DNA of 64,000 nt from positions 62,001-126,000 of the forward strand of contig CAZAQV010000011.1 in assembly GCA_964487255.1 (NCBI GenBank), given 5' to 3'. A model generated the notes under the pieces. It was not told the DNA's origin and made no database searches. It saw only the letters and a list, made by a program, of their open reading frames with translations. Position 1 is the first letter of the stretch. The number at the start of each line of letters is the position of its first letter. The position numbers and the translations under genes are program-made. Source of the DNA: CAZAQV01 sp964487255. GTDB taxonomy: Bacteria > Myxococcota_A > Polyangia > Polyangiales > CAZAQV01. Of this stretch, positions 8,092-17,624 are shown in pieces.

Positions 8092-9042
8092 ATGATCCAC
8101 CGTGTATGCTCAGTGGCCAGCTGTTCGTTGATGCTTTCATTCGCTCTCGCGTGTGGCGCGGAAGCTGAGCCAGGGACGGACGAGTCGGTGGTAGTTGACG
8201 ACGGGCGTGGATCGCTTCCCTACGAGGACGCGGTTGCGGACACGCCGACTGGCTCCGCAGATTTCGTGTGCGACCTTGCAGCGGGGCTTCAGGAGGTTTC
8301 CCTCATGCACGAGGGTGAGGAGCGCGTCTTCGACGTCGTCGTTCCAGAGGGGCTCGACGCGCGTGCTCCGCTGGCCATCGACTTTCATGGTTTCACGTCG
8401 AACAAAGACCAAGAGCGCTTTTTGACAGACTCCGACGGCGTTGGCGGCGGGCGAGGCTACATCGTTGCGTACCCACAGGGGACCGGTAGCCCGGCGTCTT
8501 GGAATGCTGGTGTTTGCTGCGCCGAGCAAGACCCGCGCGACGATGTCGGGTTCGCCAAGCTGATCGTGGGTCATCTGGCGGCGCGAGGGTGTGTGGACCG
8601 TTCACGCGTCTACGCCATGGGACTTTCCAATGGCGGCTTTTTGGCGCATCGCCTCGCTTGTGAAGCGGCGGACGTGTTTGCGGCGGTCGCGCCGGTCGCT
8701 GGAGTGCTCGGCATGGAGGTCGAAACGTGCACGCCCTTTCGCCCCATCCCGGTGCTTCACACGCACGGAAAGCTCGACAGTGTCGTGCCGTATGTCGGCA
8801 GTCCGCTCCAAGGCATTCTGGGGGTCGAAGAGACGATATCGCAGTGGCTTTCGATCAATGGCTGTGATCCCGATCACTTCGAGGAGGCGGGCGAGCAAGG
8901 GGCGACTTGCACGCGCTACAGTGATTGTGATGCCGATGCCGTCGTCGAGCTGTGCAGTCACGACCTTGCAGGCCATATCTGGCCCGGAGGTCGACAAACA
9001 ACCCAGCACATCTTTGACTTTTTCGACGACGTGACGATGTAG
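8092..9042 (+). CDS. Secreted polyhydroxybutyrate depolymerase/feruloyl-esterase-like lipoprotein
   Basis: A 316-residue alpha/beta hydrolase. The N-terminus has a lipoprotein signal with lipobox ending FALAC at about residue 21. The nucleophile elbow is YAMGLSNGGFLAHRL (G-L-S-N-G). IDFHGFTSNKDQERF gives the oxyanion region, and GHIWPGG near the C-terminus carries the likely catalytic histidine. These are features of the LpqC/PHB-depolymerase esterase family, which hydrolyses ester bonds in polymers or plant feruloyl esters. Many cysteines suggest an oxidising, extracytoplasmic location. The true substrate is not clear. Confidence 0.8.
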   Translation: MIHRVCSVASCSLMLSFALACGAEAEPGTDESVVVDDGRGSLPYEDAVADTPTGSADFVCDLAAGLQEVSLMHEGEERVFDVVVPEGLDARAPLAIDFHGFTSNKDQERFLTDSDGVGGGRGYIVAYPQGTGSPASWNAGVCCAEQDPRDDVGFAKLIVGHLAARGCVDRSRVYAMGLSNGGFLAHRLACEAADVFAAVAPVAGVLGMEVETCTPFRPIPVLHTHGKLDSVVPYVGSPLQGILGVEETISQWLSINGCDPDHFEEAGEQGATCTRYSDCDADAVVELCSHDLAGHIWPGGRQTTQHIFDFFDDVTM

Positions 9043-9141
9043 GTCTCGCTGAGCCCCAGGCCGAGGCCTGCTGCGTCGGTAACCGAAGCGCCACATGCTC
9101 GGCGTTGTGTCGAATTGGGCGTTCCTGGTATCTCTGGTGGC

Positions 9142-10248
9142 ATGAAGACACGAGCAGCAATCGCAGTACAGGCGGGCAAGCCTCTGGAAATCGCTGAGGT
9201 CGACCTGGAGGGGCCCAGAGCGGGCGAAGTGATGATCGAACTCAAGGCGACGGGCGTCTGTCATACCGACGCTTTCACTCTGTCGGGTGATGACCCTGAG
9301 GGTGAGTTCCCGGCCATCCTGGGTCACGAAGGCGCAGGCGTCGTCGTCGAAGTGGGCGCAGGCGTGACGTCGGTGCAGAAGGGCGACGCGGTGATTCCGC
9401 TCTACACCGCGGAATGTCGCCAGTGTAAGTTCTGTCTTCATCCGAAGACGAACCTGTGTCAGGCCATCCGTGCGACTCAGGGCAAAGGCGTGATGCCTGA
9501 CGGCACCAGCCGCTTTTCGCTCGATGGAAGTCCGATCAAGCATTACATGGGCTGTTCGACCTTTTCGAACTTCACGGTGCTGCCCGAGATTGCGGTGGCA
9601 AAGATTCGTAAAGACGCACCCTTCGACAAGGTCTGTTATATCGGCTGTGGCGTCACCACGGGTATCGGTGCGGTGCTCTTCGACATGAAAGTCGAACCGG
9701 GGAGTAACGTCGCGGTGTTCGGCCTCGGCGGCATCGGCCTGAACGTCATTCAGGGGGCGCGTATCGCGGGCGCCGACAAGATCGTGGGCGTTGACATCAA
9801 CCCCGCGAAACAGGAGCTCGCCAAAAAGTTTGGCATGACGGACTTCGTCAATCCCAAAGAGGTGCCCGGCGTTGTTGAAGCGATCGTGGACATCACCGAC
9901 GGCGGCGCAGACTATAGCTTCGAGTGCATCGGCAATGTCGAGACGATGCGGCAGGCGCTTGAGTGCTGTCATAAAGGGTGGGGCGAGTCTTGCATTATCG
10001 GCGTGGCCGGTGCGGGCAAGGAAATCTCGACGCGCCCCTTTCAGCTCGTCACCGGTCGCGTCTGGCGAGGCTCGGCCTTCGGCGGGGCGAGGGGCCGGAC
10101 CGATGTGCCCAAGATCGTCGACTGGTACATGAACGGGAAGATCAACATCGACGACATGATCACGCACACCATGCCGCTCGAAAACATCAACGATGCCTTC
10201 GAGCTCATGCACAAGGGTGAGAGCATCCGTTCCGTCGTGCTGTATTAA
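9142..10248 (+). CDS. frmA: S-(hydroxymethyl)glutathione dehydrogenase (class III alcohol dehydrogenase)
   Basis: It oxidises the glutathione adduct of formaldehyde to S-formylglutathione using NAD. The 368 residues from ATG 9142 (MKTRAAIAVQAGKPLEIAEV) match the class III family. Catalytic zinc ligands are in GVCHTDAFTLSG and ILGHEGAGVV, structural zinc ligands in CRQCKFCLHPKTNLC, and the NAD fold in VAVFGLGGIGLNVIQGAR. The frame is open 9 codons further upstream, but the family starts here. The next gene, 2 bases after the stop, is the partner hydrolase, so this is a formaldehyde-detoxification operon. Confidence 0.95.
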   Translation: MKTRAAIAVQAGKPLEIAEVDLEGPRAGEVMIELKATGVCHTDAFTLSGDDPEGEFPAILGHEGAGVVVEVGAGVTSVQKGDAVIPLYTAECRQCKFCLHPKTNLCQAIRATQGKGVMPDGTSRFSLDGSPIKHYMGCSTFSNFTVLPEIAVAKIRKDAPFDKVCYIGCGVTTGIGAVLFDMKVEPGSNVAVFGLGGIGLNVIQGARIAGADKIVGVDINPAKQELAKKFGMTDFVNPKEVPGVVEAIVDITDGGADYSFECIGNVETMRQALECCHKGWGESCIIGVAGAGKEISTRPFQLVTGRVWRGSAFGGARGRTDVPKIVDWYMNGKINIDDMITHTMPLENINDAFELMHKGESIRSVVLY

Positions 10249-10250
10249 CC

Positions 10251-11114
10251 ATGAAACTTCGCAAACAATGGAAAAGCTTCGGCGGTTGGCAGAAGCAGTT
10301 TGAGCACGACTCGCAGACGTTGGGCTGCGAAATGCGCTTTTCCGTGTTTGTGCCGAGTCTGGCGGAGTCACAGAAGGTGCCCGTGCTGTATTGGCTCTCA
10401 GGGCTGACGTGCACAGACGAGAACTTCGTGCACAAAGCCGGCGCGCAAAAATACGCTGAGCGTCACGGCTTGATCATCGTTGCGCCTGATACGAGTCCGC
10501 GAGGTGAAGGCGTCCCCGATGACGAGGACGGCGCCTACGACTTCGGTCTCGGTGCAGGCTTTTATCTCAACGCGACCGAGGAGCCTTGGTCTGAGCACTA
10601 CAAGATGTACGACTACGTGATCGACGAGATGCCGAAGTTGATCGAACGCGAGTTTGCGGTGGACCCTTCGCGCCAGGGCATTTTCGGCCACTCGATGGGA
10701 GGGCACGGCGCCTTGGTGTTGGGCCTACGCAACCCCGAGCGCTTTCGTTCGATTTCGGCCTTTTCGCCCGTCTGTGCGCCGATGCAATGCCCATGGGGGC
10801 AAAAGGCTTTCTCAAATTATTTGGGGTCGGACCGCGAAAAGTGGCGCGCCTACGACGCGACCGAGCTCGTCAAAGCGGGAGCCGAAAAGCGCACGCTCTT
10901 CATCGATCAGGGCCTCGCAGACGAATTTTTGGATGAGCAGCTACACCCACACCTGCTCGAACAGGCTTGCCGCGACCACGATCATCCGATTAACCTTCGC
11001 CGGCACGAGGGCTACGACCACTCGTATTTCTTCATCGCTTCGTTCGTCGGCGACCACATCACCTTCCATGCCAAGGCATTACGGACTCCGGCGACCGGCC
11101 TGCCGTCTGCTTAG
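10251..11114 (+). CDS. frmB: S-formylglutathione hydrolase
   Basis: It hydrolyses S-formylglutathione to formate and glutathione, completing the pathway started by frmA directly upstream. The 287-residue alpha/beta hydrolase carries the esterase-D nucleophile motif IFGHSMGGHGALVLGL. LTCTDENFVHKAGAQ forms the oxyanion region, and GYDHSYFFIASF carries the catalytic histidine. No signal peptide is present, so it is cytoplasmic. Its 3' end overlaps the convergent beta-helix gene by 4 bases. Confidence 0.94.
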   Translation: MKLRKQWKSFGGWQKQFEHDSQTLGCEMRFSVFVPSLAESQKVPVLYWLSGLTCTDENFVHKAGAQKYAERHGLIIVAPDTSPRGEGVPDDEDGAYDFGLGAGFYLNATEEPWSEHYKMYDYVIDEMPKLIEREFAVDPSRQGIFGHSMGGHGALVLGLRNPERFRSISAFSPVCAPMQCPWGQKAFSNYLGSDREKWRAYDATELVKAGAEKRTLFIDQGLADEFLDEQLHPHLLEQACRDHDHPINLRRHEGYDHSYFFIASFVGDHITFHAKALRTPATGLPSA

Positions 11115-13249
11115 AACTCGTGTGCGCCGATGTCTGGAGCGGATCCAGAGGGCCGTGCTCGTCCGAAAAAATCGTGCGTGACGTCCGAGCGCGACTTGGC
11201 AGCGTCGATGGCTGGGGAACCAGCCTGAAGTCTAGCGTTCTGCGTGTCGGCGGATCCCGGCGCGTAGAACCAGGTCCCGTCTCGCAACTGAGGGGATCCG
11301 ATAATGTCCTGGCTCGAGCGAGCAGCAGAATCGGTTGGTGGTTCAGACCATAGATTGTAACTAAACGCCAGACCGCTGGTGGTACCCAGTTTGACGTTGC
11401 GACCTTGATCTTGGACTACGATGTTGTTCTGGATGACCGTGTTGATGTGCCCGCCTTCTTGTGGGCTCTCAATGTTCAATCCAATGGCGGTGCGCGACCC
11501 TCCCACTGCCTCGATCAGAGTATTGTTGGCGATGACGGTGTTGTCGAGTCGACTGTCCGGTGCCTTGTCAGGCCGAAACGAAATATTTCGAAAACCGCCG
11601 ATGGCAATATTGTTGGTGATGGTCTGGTAACCACCCATCGACGGCGCGCCTTCATAGGATTCGTTGGCGATTTGAATATTGCTGCTTGGCGCGTCGGGGT
11701 AGCGTCGCCAAAAACGGCGGCGATAAGAGTCGCTTGTGCTGCTGTGGCTGTAGTAGGCGAGATTTCGATCCAGCGTTACGTGGAGCGCATTGTCGAGATA
11801 AAAGTTGAGCGCCCAGTTGTCGAACGACTCGTTCTTCAGAACTTTCGCGCCGCTCGTCCTCAGGACGATGATGCCCTCGCCGTGAGCATTGTAAACGCGG
11901 TTTCGCGTGACCAAGGTGTCTTTGGCGTCCGATGACACCATTGCGCCGGGCCAAGGGGGCACATGCTCTCCGACTGCGACGTCATGACTACGCGCTGTTT
12001 CAAACACTTCGCAGTCCATAATCTGGTTGTTTCTCGTTCCACTTCGATTCGCAGCGTCCCCTTGAATGTAGATGCCAGCGTTGTAGGTATGGTGAACCAG
12101 AAGACGTCGCAGGGTGTTGTGGCTGGCTCTTCGGACCAAGACCCCTCGTCCATCACTGTTTCGGACTTCGATGTCTTGGACTGTGATGAAATCGCCCTCC
12201 ACCATGACCAGCCCGGCCCATTTGGTCTTGTTCGGAAGTTGCCCTTGACCGTCGATCACGACCTTTTCGCCCGGATAGCCCGCGATGAGAATTGGGGACG
12301 TGGATGACCCAGAGACCGTGACGTGGACGGCTTCGTGGTAGGTGCCCTCGCGCAGATAGATGCTCAGTCCCGGTTCAAGTCGCGACACGGCCTCTTCGAT
12401 GGTGCGCAACGGGCTCGTCAGCGAACCGTCGTTGCTGTCGTGACCACTCGGATCCACGATGAGGTGCGGCGTTCGGATTTCCGTCGTGTCGACAGGATCG
12501 GGTTCTTCCGGAACAGGTTCCTCGCCAGCAGTAGGCTCTGTCAGATCCATCCATGTGCGCAACGTGTAGCTGCTGGATCCGCTCACCGTCTTGATGCCGA
12601 GTTTCCAGATGCCTGTCTTTTGACAGAGATACTCGACTTGCTCGGGTTGGGAGCCGCTGAGGGAACTCGCCACAATGTTTCCGTCAGGGTCCTTGAGAAA
12701 GAGGTTTAGGTCGGCGTCGGTGTTCGCCCAGCTAAGCTCTGCCGAAAGCGTTGCGGCTTGGCGTACGTCAACCTCGACAACCTGCCATGAGTCTGCCGTG
12801 CTTGCGTAGCCGTCGTACTGCTGTGCTACCGTGGAGAGCGAGAGATCGAGTTGGTAACTTGCGGTTCCCGTCACGGCTTTGACGCCGAGGGTCCATTCGC
12901 CGAGTTCTTCAAGAGTGTGCTCGAGCGTTTCAGGCTGCTCCTTGCCTAGCGCGGAGGCGACGTACTCTCCCGAGGGGGAACGCAGAAATAGGTTCAAGTT
13001 GGCGCTGCCCGTCCATGCCAGAGTGGCGTGCAGCTGTTGGGGTTGATCGACGATCAGCGGGTGCGCGTTCCAGTCATCTCCATCTTGAGAGACCTCTCCT
13101 GCCAGCTCGGCTTTTGTGTCTGCCAGACTTTCTTCTTGAACCTGCCCCTGACAGCCTGCGAGCAGCACGAGCAGAATTGTTAATGCCAAGTGCACCCGGC
13201 AATGAGCCGGGTGCACACCATCACCACACACATCTTTACCCACACGCAC
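11111..13249 (-). CDS. Lipoprotein with two PPC-like domains and a right-handed beta-helix
   Basis: A 712-residue secreted protein. The lipobox VLLAGC ends the signal at about residue 33. Two tandem prepeptidase-C-terminal-like beta domains follow at about 55-145 and 150-235 (LNLFLRSPSGEYVAS, LNLFLKDPDGNIVAS). Then comes a parallel beta-helix with pectate-lyase-like repeats (IREGTYHEAVHVTV-type start, VIDGQG, TVQDIEVRNSDGRGVLVRRA). The end reads GSPAIDAAKS ... GSAPDIGAHEF, typical of secreted beta-helix proteins. It probably binds or cleaves polysaccharide. The start is uncertain: the first possible codon is GTG 13249, while GTG 13195 would give a shorter signal. An 11-bp perfect inverted repeat (13190-13216) spans the second candidate. 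Confidence 0.75.
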   Translation of the reverse strand: MRVGKDVCGDGVHPAHCRVHLALTILLVLLAGCQGQVQEESLADTKAELAGEVSQDGDDWNAHPLIVDQPQQLHATLAWTGSANLNLFLRSPSGEYVASALGKEQPETLEHTLEELGEWTLGVKAVTGTASYQLDLSLSTVAQQYDGYASTADSWQVVEVDVRQAATLSAELSWANTDADLNLFLKDPDGNIVASSLSGSQPEQVEYLCQKTGIWKLGIKTVSGSSSYTLRTWMDLTEPTAGEEPVPEEPDPVDTTEIRTPHLIVDPSGHDSNDGSLTSPLRTIEEAVSRLEPGLSIYLREGTYHEAVHVTVSGSSTSPILIAGYPGEKVVIDGQGQLPNKTKWAGLVMVEGDFITVQDIEVRNSDGRGVLVRRASHNTLRRLLVHHTYNAGIYIQGDAANRSGTRNNQIMDCEVFETARSHDVAVGEHVPPWPGAMVSSDAKDTLVTRNRVYNAHGEGIIVLRTSGAKVLKNESFDNWALNFYLDNALHVTLDRNLAYYSHSSTSDSYRRRFWRRYPDAPSSNIQIANESYEGAPSMGGYQTITNNIAIGGFRNISFRPDKAPDSRLDNTVIANNTLIEAVGGSRTAIGLNIESPQEGGHINTVIQNNIVVQDQGRNVKLGTTSGLAFSYNLWSEPPTDSAARSSQDIIGSPQLRDGTWFYAPGSADTQNARLQAGSPAIDAAKSRSDVTHDFFGRARPSGSAPDIGAHEF
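13190..13216. repeat. Perfect inverted repeat at the start of the beta-helix gene
   Basis: The arms GTGCACCCGGC (13190-13200) and GCCGGGTGCAC (13206-13216) flank the 5-base loop AATGA. In the minus-strand transcript this GC-rich hairpin covers one of the two candidate GTG starts (13195). It could regulate translation or simply encode part of the N-terminus. Confidence 0.6.
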
Positions 13250-13366
13250 AAGCTCAGCAAGTTGCGTGCCGCGTAAGGCTGGTCGAAGATTGCTTAGTTT
13301 TTGCTCAGTGTCTGGAACCGATCACGTGCTCCTCGGCTCACTGAAAGCGCCTATGGCAACCGGCGG

Positions 13367-14902
13367 CTATCTTCCCTCCACGATCGCTGCGTAACGATGT
13401 AGTTCTTCTTCAATGTTCGTGTAGCCGTCGCCATCGTCGTCATTGTCTGGATTTGCTGGGACCACGAAGGGTCGCTCATTTTCGGCGAGCACTGGCCAAC
13501 CACCGACGTCCATTTCGTCGTCGATGATGCGTCCCGTTCGAGTTTTGATCTGGTTGACGATGCGCACGTCGACCGCGTCGCGGAAAGCGGGGTAGGCGCC
13601 GGCCGTTTGCAGGATGGAACCTTCCACTTGAGAGCCGGGAAGGATCGTCATCGGCGTTGGCATTAGCGGGGCCTCACTTACGATTCCGTCCGTACCCTTG
13701 ACGATGAAACCTGGATTGTCGGAGAGGTAGATTTGTGAATTGCCCGTACTCGTGAGGTACACGGGTTGTCCCGGTTCGTCCGCTAGGTTTGGACCCAAGA
13801 TTGCGAGATTACCGACAAGCGCGGCAGAGATGGGACCGGCCTCCGCCTTGATTTCAAAAGCCCCCTTCTTTCCCGCACCGTACGAGAGGTTGTTGACGTA
13901 GACGGCTGAGGTGTTGCCCTTGTGGTACGCCAGCTGTCGATCGTAGTTGTGCGCAAAGACATTGCGTACACAAGCGATACGCTGGCTATCCTCTCCGAGC
14001 AAAAAGCCCTTCGAGTGCGGACCTTCGCTATGCGTCGAATCGTCTAGAGCCTCGGCGATGATCGAGTTGGAAATCGTGACGTCCTGGTTCGGGATCGTGC
14101 CGGTGCTTAGATTCTCGTCGATCGCCCAACTGATCGAAACATGATCGATGACCACGTTGTAGGCGTCGGTGGACACATAGACGCCGTCGGGTTCGTTACC
14201 CGATTCGTCACCCACGCGAACACGAAGGTGTTGGAGCAGAACATCGTGCGTTTTGATCTCGATGCCCCAGTGTTGAAGTGTGATGCCAGGTTCGGGCGCG
14301 GTTTGCCCCGCGATGGTGATGAAGGGGTCGGTGATCTTGATGAGATCCTGAAGACTGATCATGCCGGACACATCAAAGACGACGATGCGGGCGCCACTCG
14401 CTTCCAGTGCGTCGCGAAGCGAGCCGCTTCCGCCATCGTTGAGGTTCGTGACATGGATGATGCGGCCGCCGCGGCCTGCGGCTGTGGTCACGCCGAAGCC
14501 TTCGGCACCGGGAAATACGCACAGTTTGTCGCCTTCGCAGAGCGTGCCGGCCGGTCCTTCGGGACACGTGCCGCAGTCCGACGGACAGCTCAGACAGCTC
14601 TCGCTCGAATCACAGGACGTGTCGCCACATGTGTCATTGGAGGCGCACGTTGGACAGTCGCCGCCACAATCGACACCGGTTTCCCCACCATTTTGGACGC
14701 CGTCTTGGCAGGTCGGTGTGTTGGTCGGTTCGGAGCATCCATCTTGACCGTTCGCTGGCGCAACGCACGAGTCACGGCCTGCGTTTGTACTAGCGTCAGG
14801 CTCTGTCATGGACGTCGGGTGGTCTGCATCGCCGGAACAGGCACAAAACAGCACTGACCCGAAACACAGCAAGAGAATTGCGATAACGTTGTTGATATTC
14901 AT
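13367..14902 (-). CDS. Pectate-lyase-like lipoprotein with Cys-rich cassettes
   Basis: A 511-residue secreted protein. The signal peptide ends with lipobox LFCAC at about residue 22. A low-complexity linker and two kinds of Cys-rich cassette follow (CQDGVQNGGETGVDCGGDC; CGDTSCDSSESCLSCPSDC). Then comes a family 1-like pectate-lyase beta-helix starting FPGAEGFGVTTAAGRGG, with VTNLNDGGSGSLRDALEA, FDVSGMISL, ITIAGQTAPEPGI and DHVSISWAIDENLS. The end (DDDGDGYTNIEEELHRYAAI) is a calcium-binding dockerin/thrombospondin-type loop. It is a close paralogue of the gene at 17625-20042. Its likely role is extracellular cleavage of pectin-like polysaccharide. It lies 117 bases upstream of the beta-helix gene, same strand. 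Confidence 0.85.
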   Translation of the reverse strand: MNINNVIAILLLCFGSVLFCACSGDADHPTSMTEPDASTNAGRDSCVAPANGQDGCSEPTNTPTCQDGVQNGGETGVDCGGDCPTCASNDTCGDTSCDSSESCLSCPSDCGTCPEGPAGTLCEGDKLCVFPGAEGFGVTTAAGRGGRIIHVTNLNDGGSGSLRDALEASGARIVVFDVSGMISLQDLIKITDPFITIAGQTAPEPGITLQHWGIEIKTHDVLLQHLRVRVGDESGNEPDGVYVSTDAYNVVIDHVSISWAIDENLSTGTIPNQDVTISNSIIAEALDDSTHSEGPHSKGFLLGEDSQRIACVRNVFAHNYDRQLAYHKGNTSAVYVNNLSYGAGKKGAFEIKAEAGPISAALVGNLAILGPNLADEPGQPVYLTSTGNSQIYLSDNPGFIVKGTDGIVSEAPLMPTPMTILPGSQVEGSILQTAGAYPAFRDAVDVRIVNQIKTRTGRIIDDEMDVGGWPVLAENERPFVVPANPDNDDDGDGYTNIEEELHRYAAIVEGR

Positions 14903-14992
14903 CTGCTGCTACTTGAAGAAGTTTGCGAGGATGGTGACCGCACCATTCGACCTTGTAGACACGAAGGGCACGATCACTCGTGCTTCTTCATC

Positions 14993-15033
14993 GCCTCGGC
15001 TTTTCTGACCTGTATCGCGTTTCAAGCCGAGGC
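14993..15033. terminator. Hairpin after the metallophosphoesterase gene
   Basis: The perfect 10-bp arms GCCTCGGCTT (14993-15002) and AAGCCGAGGC (15024-15033) lie in the 166-base gap after the metallophosphoesterase stop, with a 21-base loop. There is no clear U-tract on the minus strand, so it is a possible, not certain, terminator or mRNA 3'-end structure. Confidence 0.4.
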
Positions 15034-15068
15034 GCTGAAGTGACGGTTGCTTAGGAGGGCGGACCACG

Positions 15069-17624
15069 CTACTTCTCGATGCGGTAACGGTCCCCAATGG
15101 TGCCGGTCGTGGTGTCGAGAAAGACCACGTCGGCAAAACCACCCGCGGGGTCGATATCGACCACCACGCTACCGAGGTGTTCGAGGTAGACGATCATGCC
15201 GGGCAGGATCGGGCCGTTCGGACAGCTCATCATGAAGCCGTCTTTGCAGGACCAATAGCGGGTCGGATAATCCGAGTCGCTCACCTTACTTGAGCTACCG
15301 ACCACCGAGTAGACCGCGCCTTTTGTGCCCGACTTCTGGTAGGCCCCATCACCGTTGGGGTCACCGTCCGACAAGGACCCATTTGCGTTGCGCGCCATGA
15401 CGTGTTTTGCCGGATCGAAGGTGCTCGACTCGCCGATGTAGCCGTTGAGAAAAGCCGTTCGCTCGTATTGATGACTGTGACCTGCAAACACCAAGTCCAC
15501 ACCGTAGCTTTCCAGAATACCCACAAAGTTCTCTCGCATATTGCTCAAGGAGCCTTCGTTGTCGGAGTTGTGTGAGCCGTTGGTATACGCTGGGTGGTGC
15601 CAGAAAGCGACGATCCACGTGGCGGTCGTCTGCTGCAGGTCGGCTTCGAGCCACGCCTGCATGGCCGAACTGTTCGAGTGCGTCTGAGAGTTGAGGCTCA
15701 CCAGATGGATGTCTCCATAATCGACGGAGTAGTATGCCTCGGTGCCTGAGCGCAGACCGCCCGACTCGCCATCTTCGGGCAACGTGAAGATGTCGTAATA
15801 GGGCGCAACATTGTCGAGACTTTCAGGTAGGTCCGTGCACGATCCCGACGAAACGCGGTTGAGGCAGTCGTCGTGGTTGCCAAGCGTAGGAAAGAGCGGG
15901 GTGTTACGCAGCATCTTCGAGTAGGGCTTGAACATGCCATCTTCGTACTCGCTGTCGGTTCCGTCGCTATACGCATTGTCCCCCAGCATGAGCCAAAGGT
16001 CCGTGCCCCGGTTGCCGGTGTAGGTCGTATATTGGTTGAACACGTCGATTTGGTCGTCTCCAGGTTTACCGGAATCACCGATGACCCAGATACGGGTCGA
16101 TTTCTTGGTTCCGACAGAGGGACTGGTGCGGAAGAAGTGGTCTGCGCTTGCGCCATGGAGCGGGCGTCCTTCCGAACCAAACGCGTAGAAGTACTTGGTG
16201 TCGGGTTTGAGGCCGCTGAGTTTGACCTCATGGCGTGTTCGGCTGCCAGAGACAACGGCCTTGTTCAGAAGCTGACCGCTCTGCTCTCCGTAGACCACAA
16301 CCGAGTCCACATTGCTTTGCGTGCGCCACTTGATCGTCATTTGGCTACTACCCGCCCGCTGCAAGTATGGTACACGCGCCAGGGTCGGCGCACTTCCCGA
16401 GCACGCCCCGCAGTCACTTGCACACGTTCCGCAGTGCTCGTTCGAACCGCACGTTCCGTCGCCACAGGTTCCGATGATAGGACAACTTCCGCAGTCGCTT
16501 GCGCAGGTCGAGCAACTTTCGTTCGCATCGCAAGTGCCATCGCCACAGCTCGTTGTCGGCGCGCACGCGACGCACGAACCGCCACAGTCAACGCCCGTTT
16601 CGTCACCGTTTTGAACACCGTCGTTGCAGCTTGGCGAGACTGTGCAAGCGGTGCACGAACCGCCACAGTCGACGCCGGTTTCGTCGCCGTTTTGAACACC
16701 GTCGTTACAGGTCGGTGTCGGGCTCGAGCCAGAACACATGGGCTGGTTGCTCGGATAACCGGGTTTCACACAGAGGTCGAGTCCCGAGTCGAGGCCGAAA
16801 TCGGCACCGATGTTGTATTCGCACTCCAGGCCGTCTTGGCACTGACTGTCGCTGTCACAATCGCCTTCGCCCCACGCGCACGGGCACGATGACGAGCAAT
16901 AATCACTGTCAAAGAGCGGATCGCTGTGACACGCGTCCGCCTCGCTGCCACACAGTGGGTCCCGCGTGGTGCACTCGCCACAGTCCGAAGCGCAGCTTGC
17001 GCAATCTTCGCTGTCGTTACAGACACCGTCTCCGCAAGCTGGAGGTGGCGCTTGGCACTCGCCGCAGTCCTCTGGACAGGACGTGCAGTCTTCACCGCCA
17101 TTACAGGCAGCGTCGCCACATGCCGGAGGCGGGGGCGGGCATTCGGGACACGAACCACCGCAGTCCACGCCTGTCTCGTCACCGTTTTGAACGCCGTCAT
17201 CGCAGCTGGCCGGGATCTCGACGCCAGCTGGAACGATTGTCAGCGTAACCGCTGTGTTGATGCTGACCTCGCTGGTGCTTGCGCGCAGCGCAAGGATGAT
17301 GAAGGTGGTTTGCTCAACGTCCGGCGCGATGAACTGGAGGACTGCATTGGTCGGGTCGTCGATTGGTACAGCGGGTCCCGAAAGGTGTGACCAGAAGTAG
17401 CGCGCCCCGCTCAGGCCAAGGATGTTGTTCGCATCGAGCGTGACCGGGTCGCCGGAGGTTGCCCGCAAGCTGAAGTTTCCGACTTTGGGCGTCGAGCCAT
17501 CCGCCTGTTCGGTGCCGACCGCATCGCCAGGTAGTTGCCCGTTGCACGCTGCGAGCAGCATGGTGACACACACCAAGGATAAAGGTAGCGTGTTCATAAG
17601 TCCGCCTTTTCGATTGCTATTCAT
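15069..17624 (-). CDS. Purple-acid-phosphatase-like metallophosphoesterase lipoprotein with Cys-rich cassettes
   Basis: An 851-residue secreted protein. The signal ends with lipobox MLLAAC. An Ig-like domain (about 45-130) precedes a long Cys-rich region with cassettes of types CxDGVQNGDETGVDCGGSC and CGDGxCxxxExCxxCxxDC. A purple-acid-phosphatase N-terminal beta domain follows (ARVPYLQRAGSSQMTIKW, RHEVKLSGLKPDTKYFY). The metallophosphatase core carries GDSGKPGDDQ, LMLGDNAYSDG, LGNHDDC, FWHHPAYTNG and FAGHSHQYER, so all metal ligands are present. It probably hydrolyses phosphoesters outside the cell. ATG 17624 abuts the TAA of the upstream gene and its strong GGAGGGA site lies inside that gene, which implies translational coupling. 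ATG 17597 is an alternative. Confidence 0.88.
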   Translation of the reverse strand: MNSNRKGGLMNTLPLSLVCVTMLLAACNGQLPGDAVGTEQADGSTPKVGNFSLRATSGDPVTLDANNILGLSGARYFWSHLSGPAVPIDDPTNAVLQFIAPDVEQTTFIILALRASTSEVSINTAVTLTIVPAGVEIPASCDDGVQNGDETGVDCGGSCPECPPPPPACGDAACNGGEDCTSCPEDCGECQAPPPACGDGVCNDSEDCASCASDCGECTTRDPLCGSEADACHSDPLFDSDYCSSSCPCAWGEGDCDSDSQCQDGLECEYNIGADFGLDSGLDLCVKPGYPSNQPMCSGSSPTPTCNDGVQNGDETGVDCGGSCTACTVSPSCNDGVQNGDETGVDCGGSCVACAPTTSCGDGTCDANESCSTCASDCGSCPIIGTCGDGTCGSNEHCGTCASDCGACSGSAPTLARVPYLQRAGSSQMTIKWRTQSNVDSVVVYGEQSGQLLNKAVVSGSRTRHEVKLSGLKPDTKYFYAFGSEGRPLHGASADHFFRTSPSVGTKKSTRIWVIGDSGKPGDDQIDVFNQYTTYTGNRGTDLWLMLGDNAYSDGTDSEYEDGMFKPYSKMLRNTPLFPTLGNHDDCLNRVSSGSCTDLPESLDNVAPYYDIFTLPEDGESGGLRSGTEAYYSVDYGDIHLVSLNSQTHSNSSAMQAWLEADLQQTTATWIVAFWHHPAYTNGSHNSDNEGSLSNMRENFVGILESYGVDLVFAGHSHQYERTAFLNGYIGESSTFDPAKHVMARNANGSLSDGDPNGDGAYQKSGTKGAVYSVVGSSSKVSDSDYPTRYWSCKDGFMMSCPNGPILPGMIVYLEHLGSVVVDIDPAGGFADVVFLDTTTGTIGDRYRIEK
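16720..16958. repeat. 239-bp block identical to 19060-19298
   Basis: Line-by-line comparison at a fixed offset of 2340 bases shows no difference over this block. Only scattered substitutions occur over the flanking 150 bases on the 5' side (16701, 16716, 16719) and at 16959 on the other. The block encodes the Cys-rich segment containing GSEADACHSDPLFDSDYCSS. The identity of synonymous sites implies recent duplication or gene conversion between neighbouring genes. Confidence 0.9.

Noticed and set aside
8602..10371. 589-codon minus-strand open frame
   Set aside because: Antisense to frmA and the esterase, both with complete family motifs.
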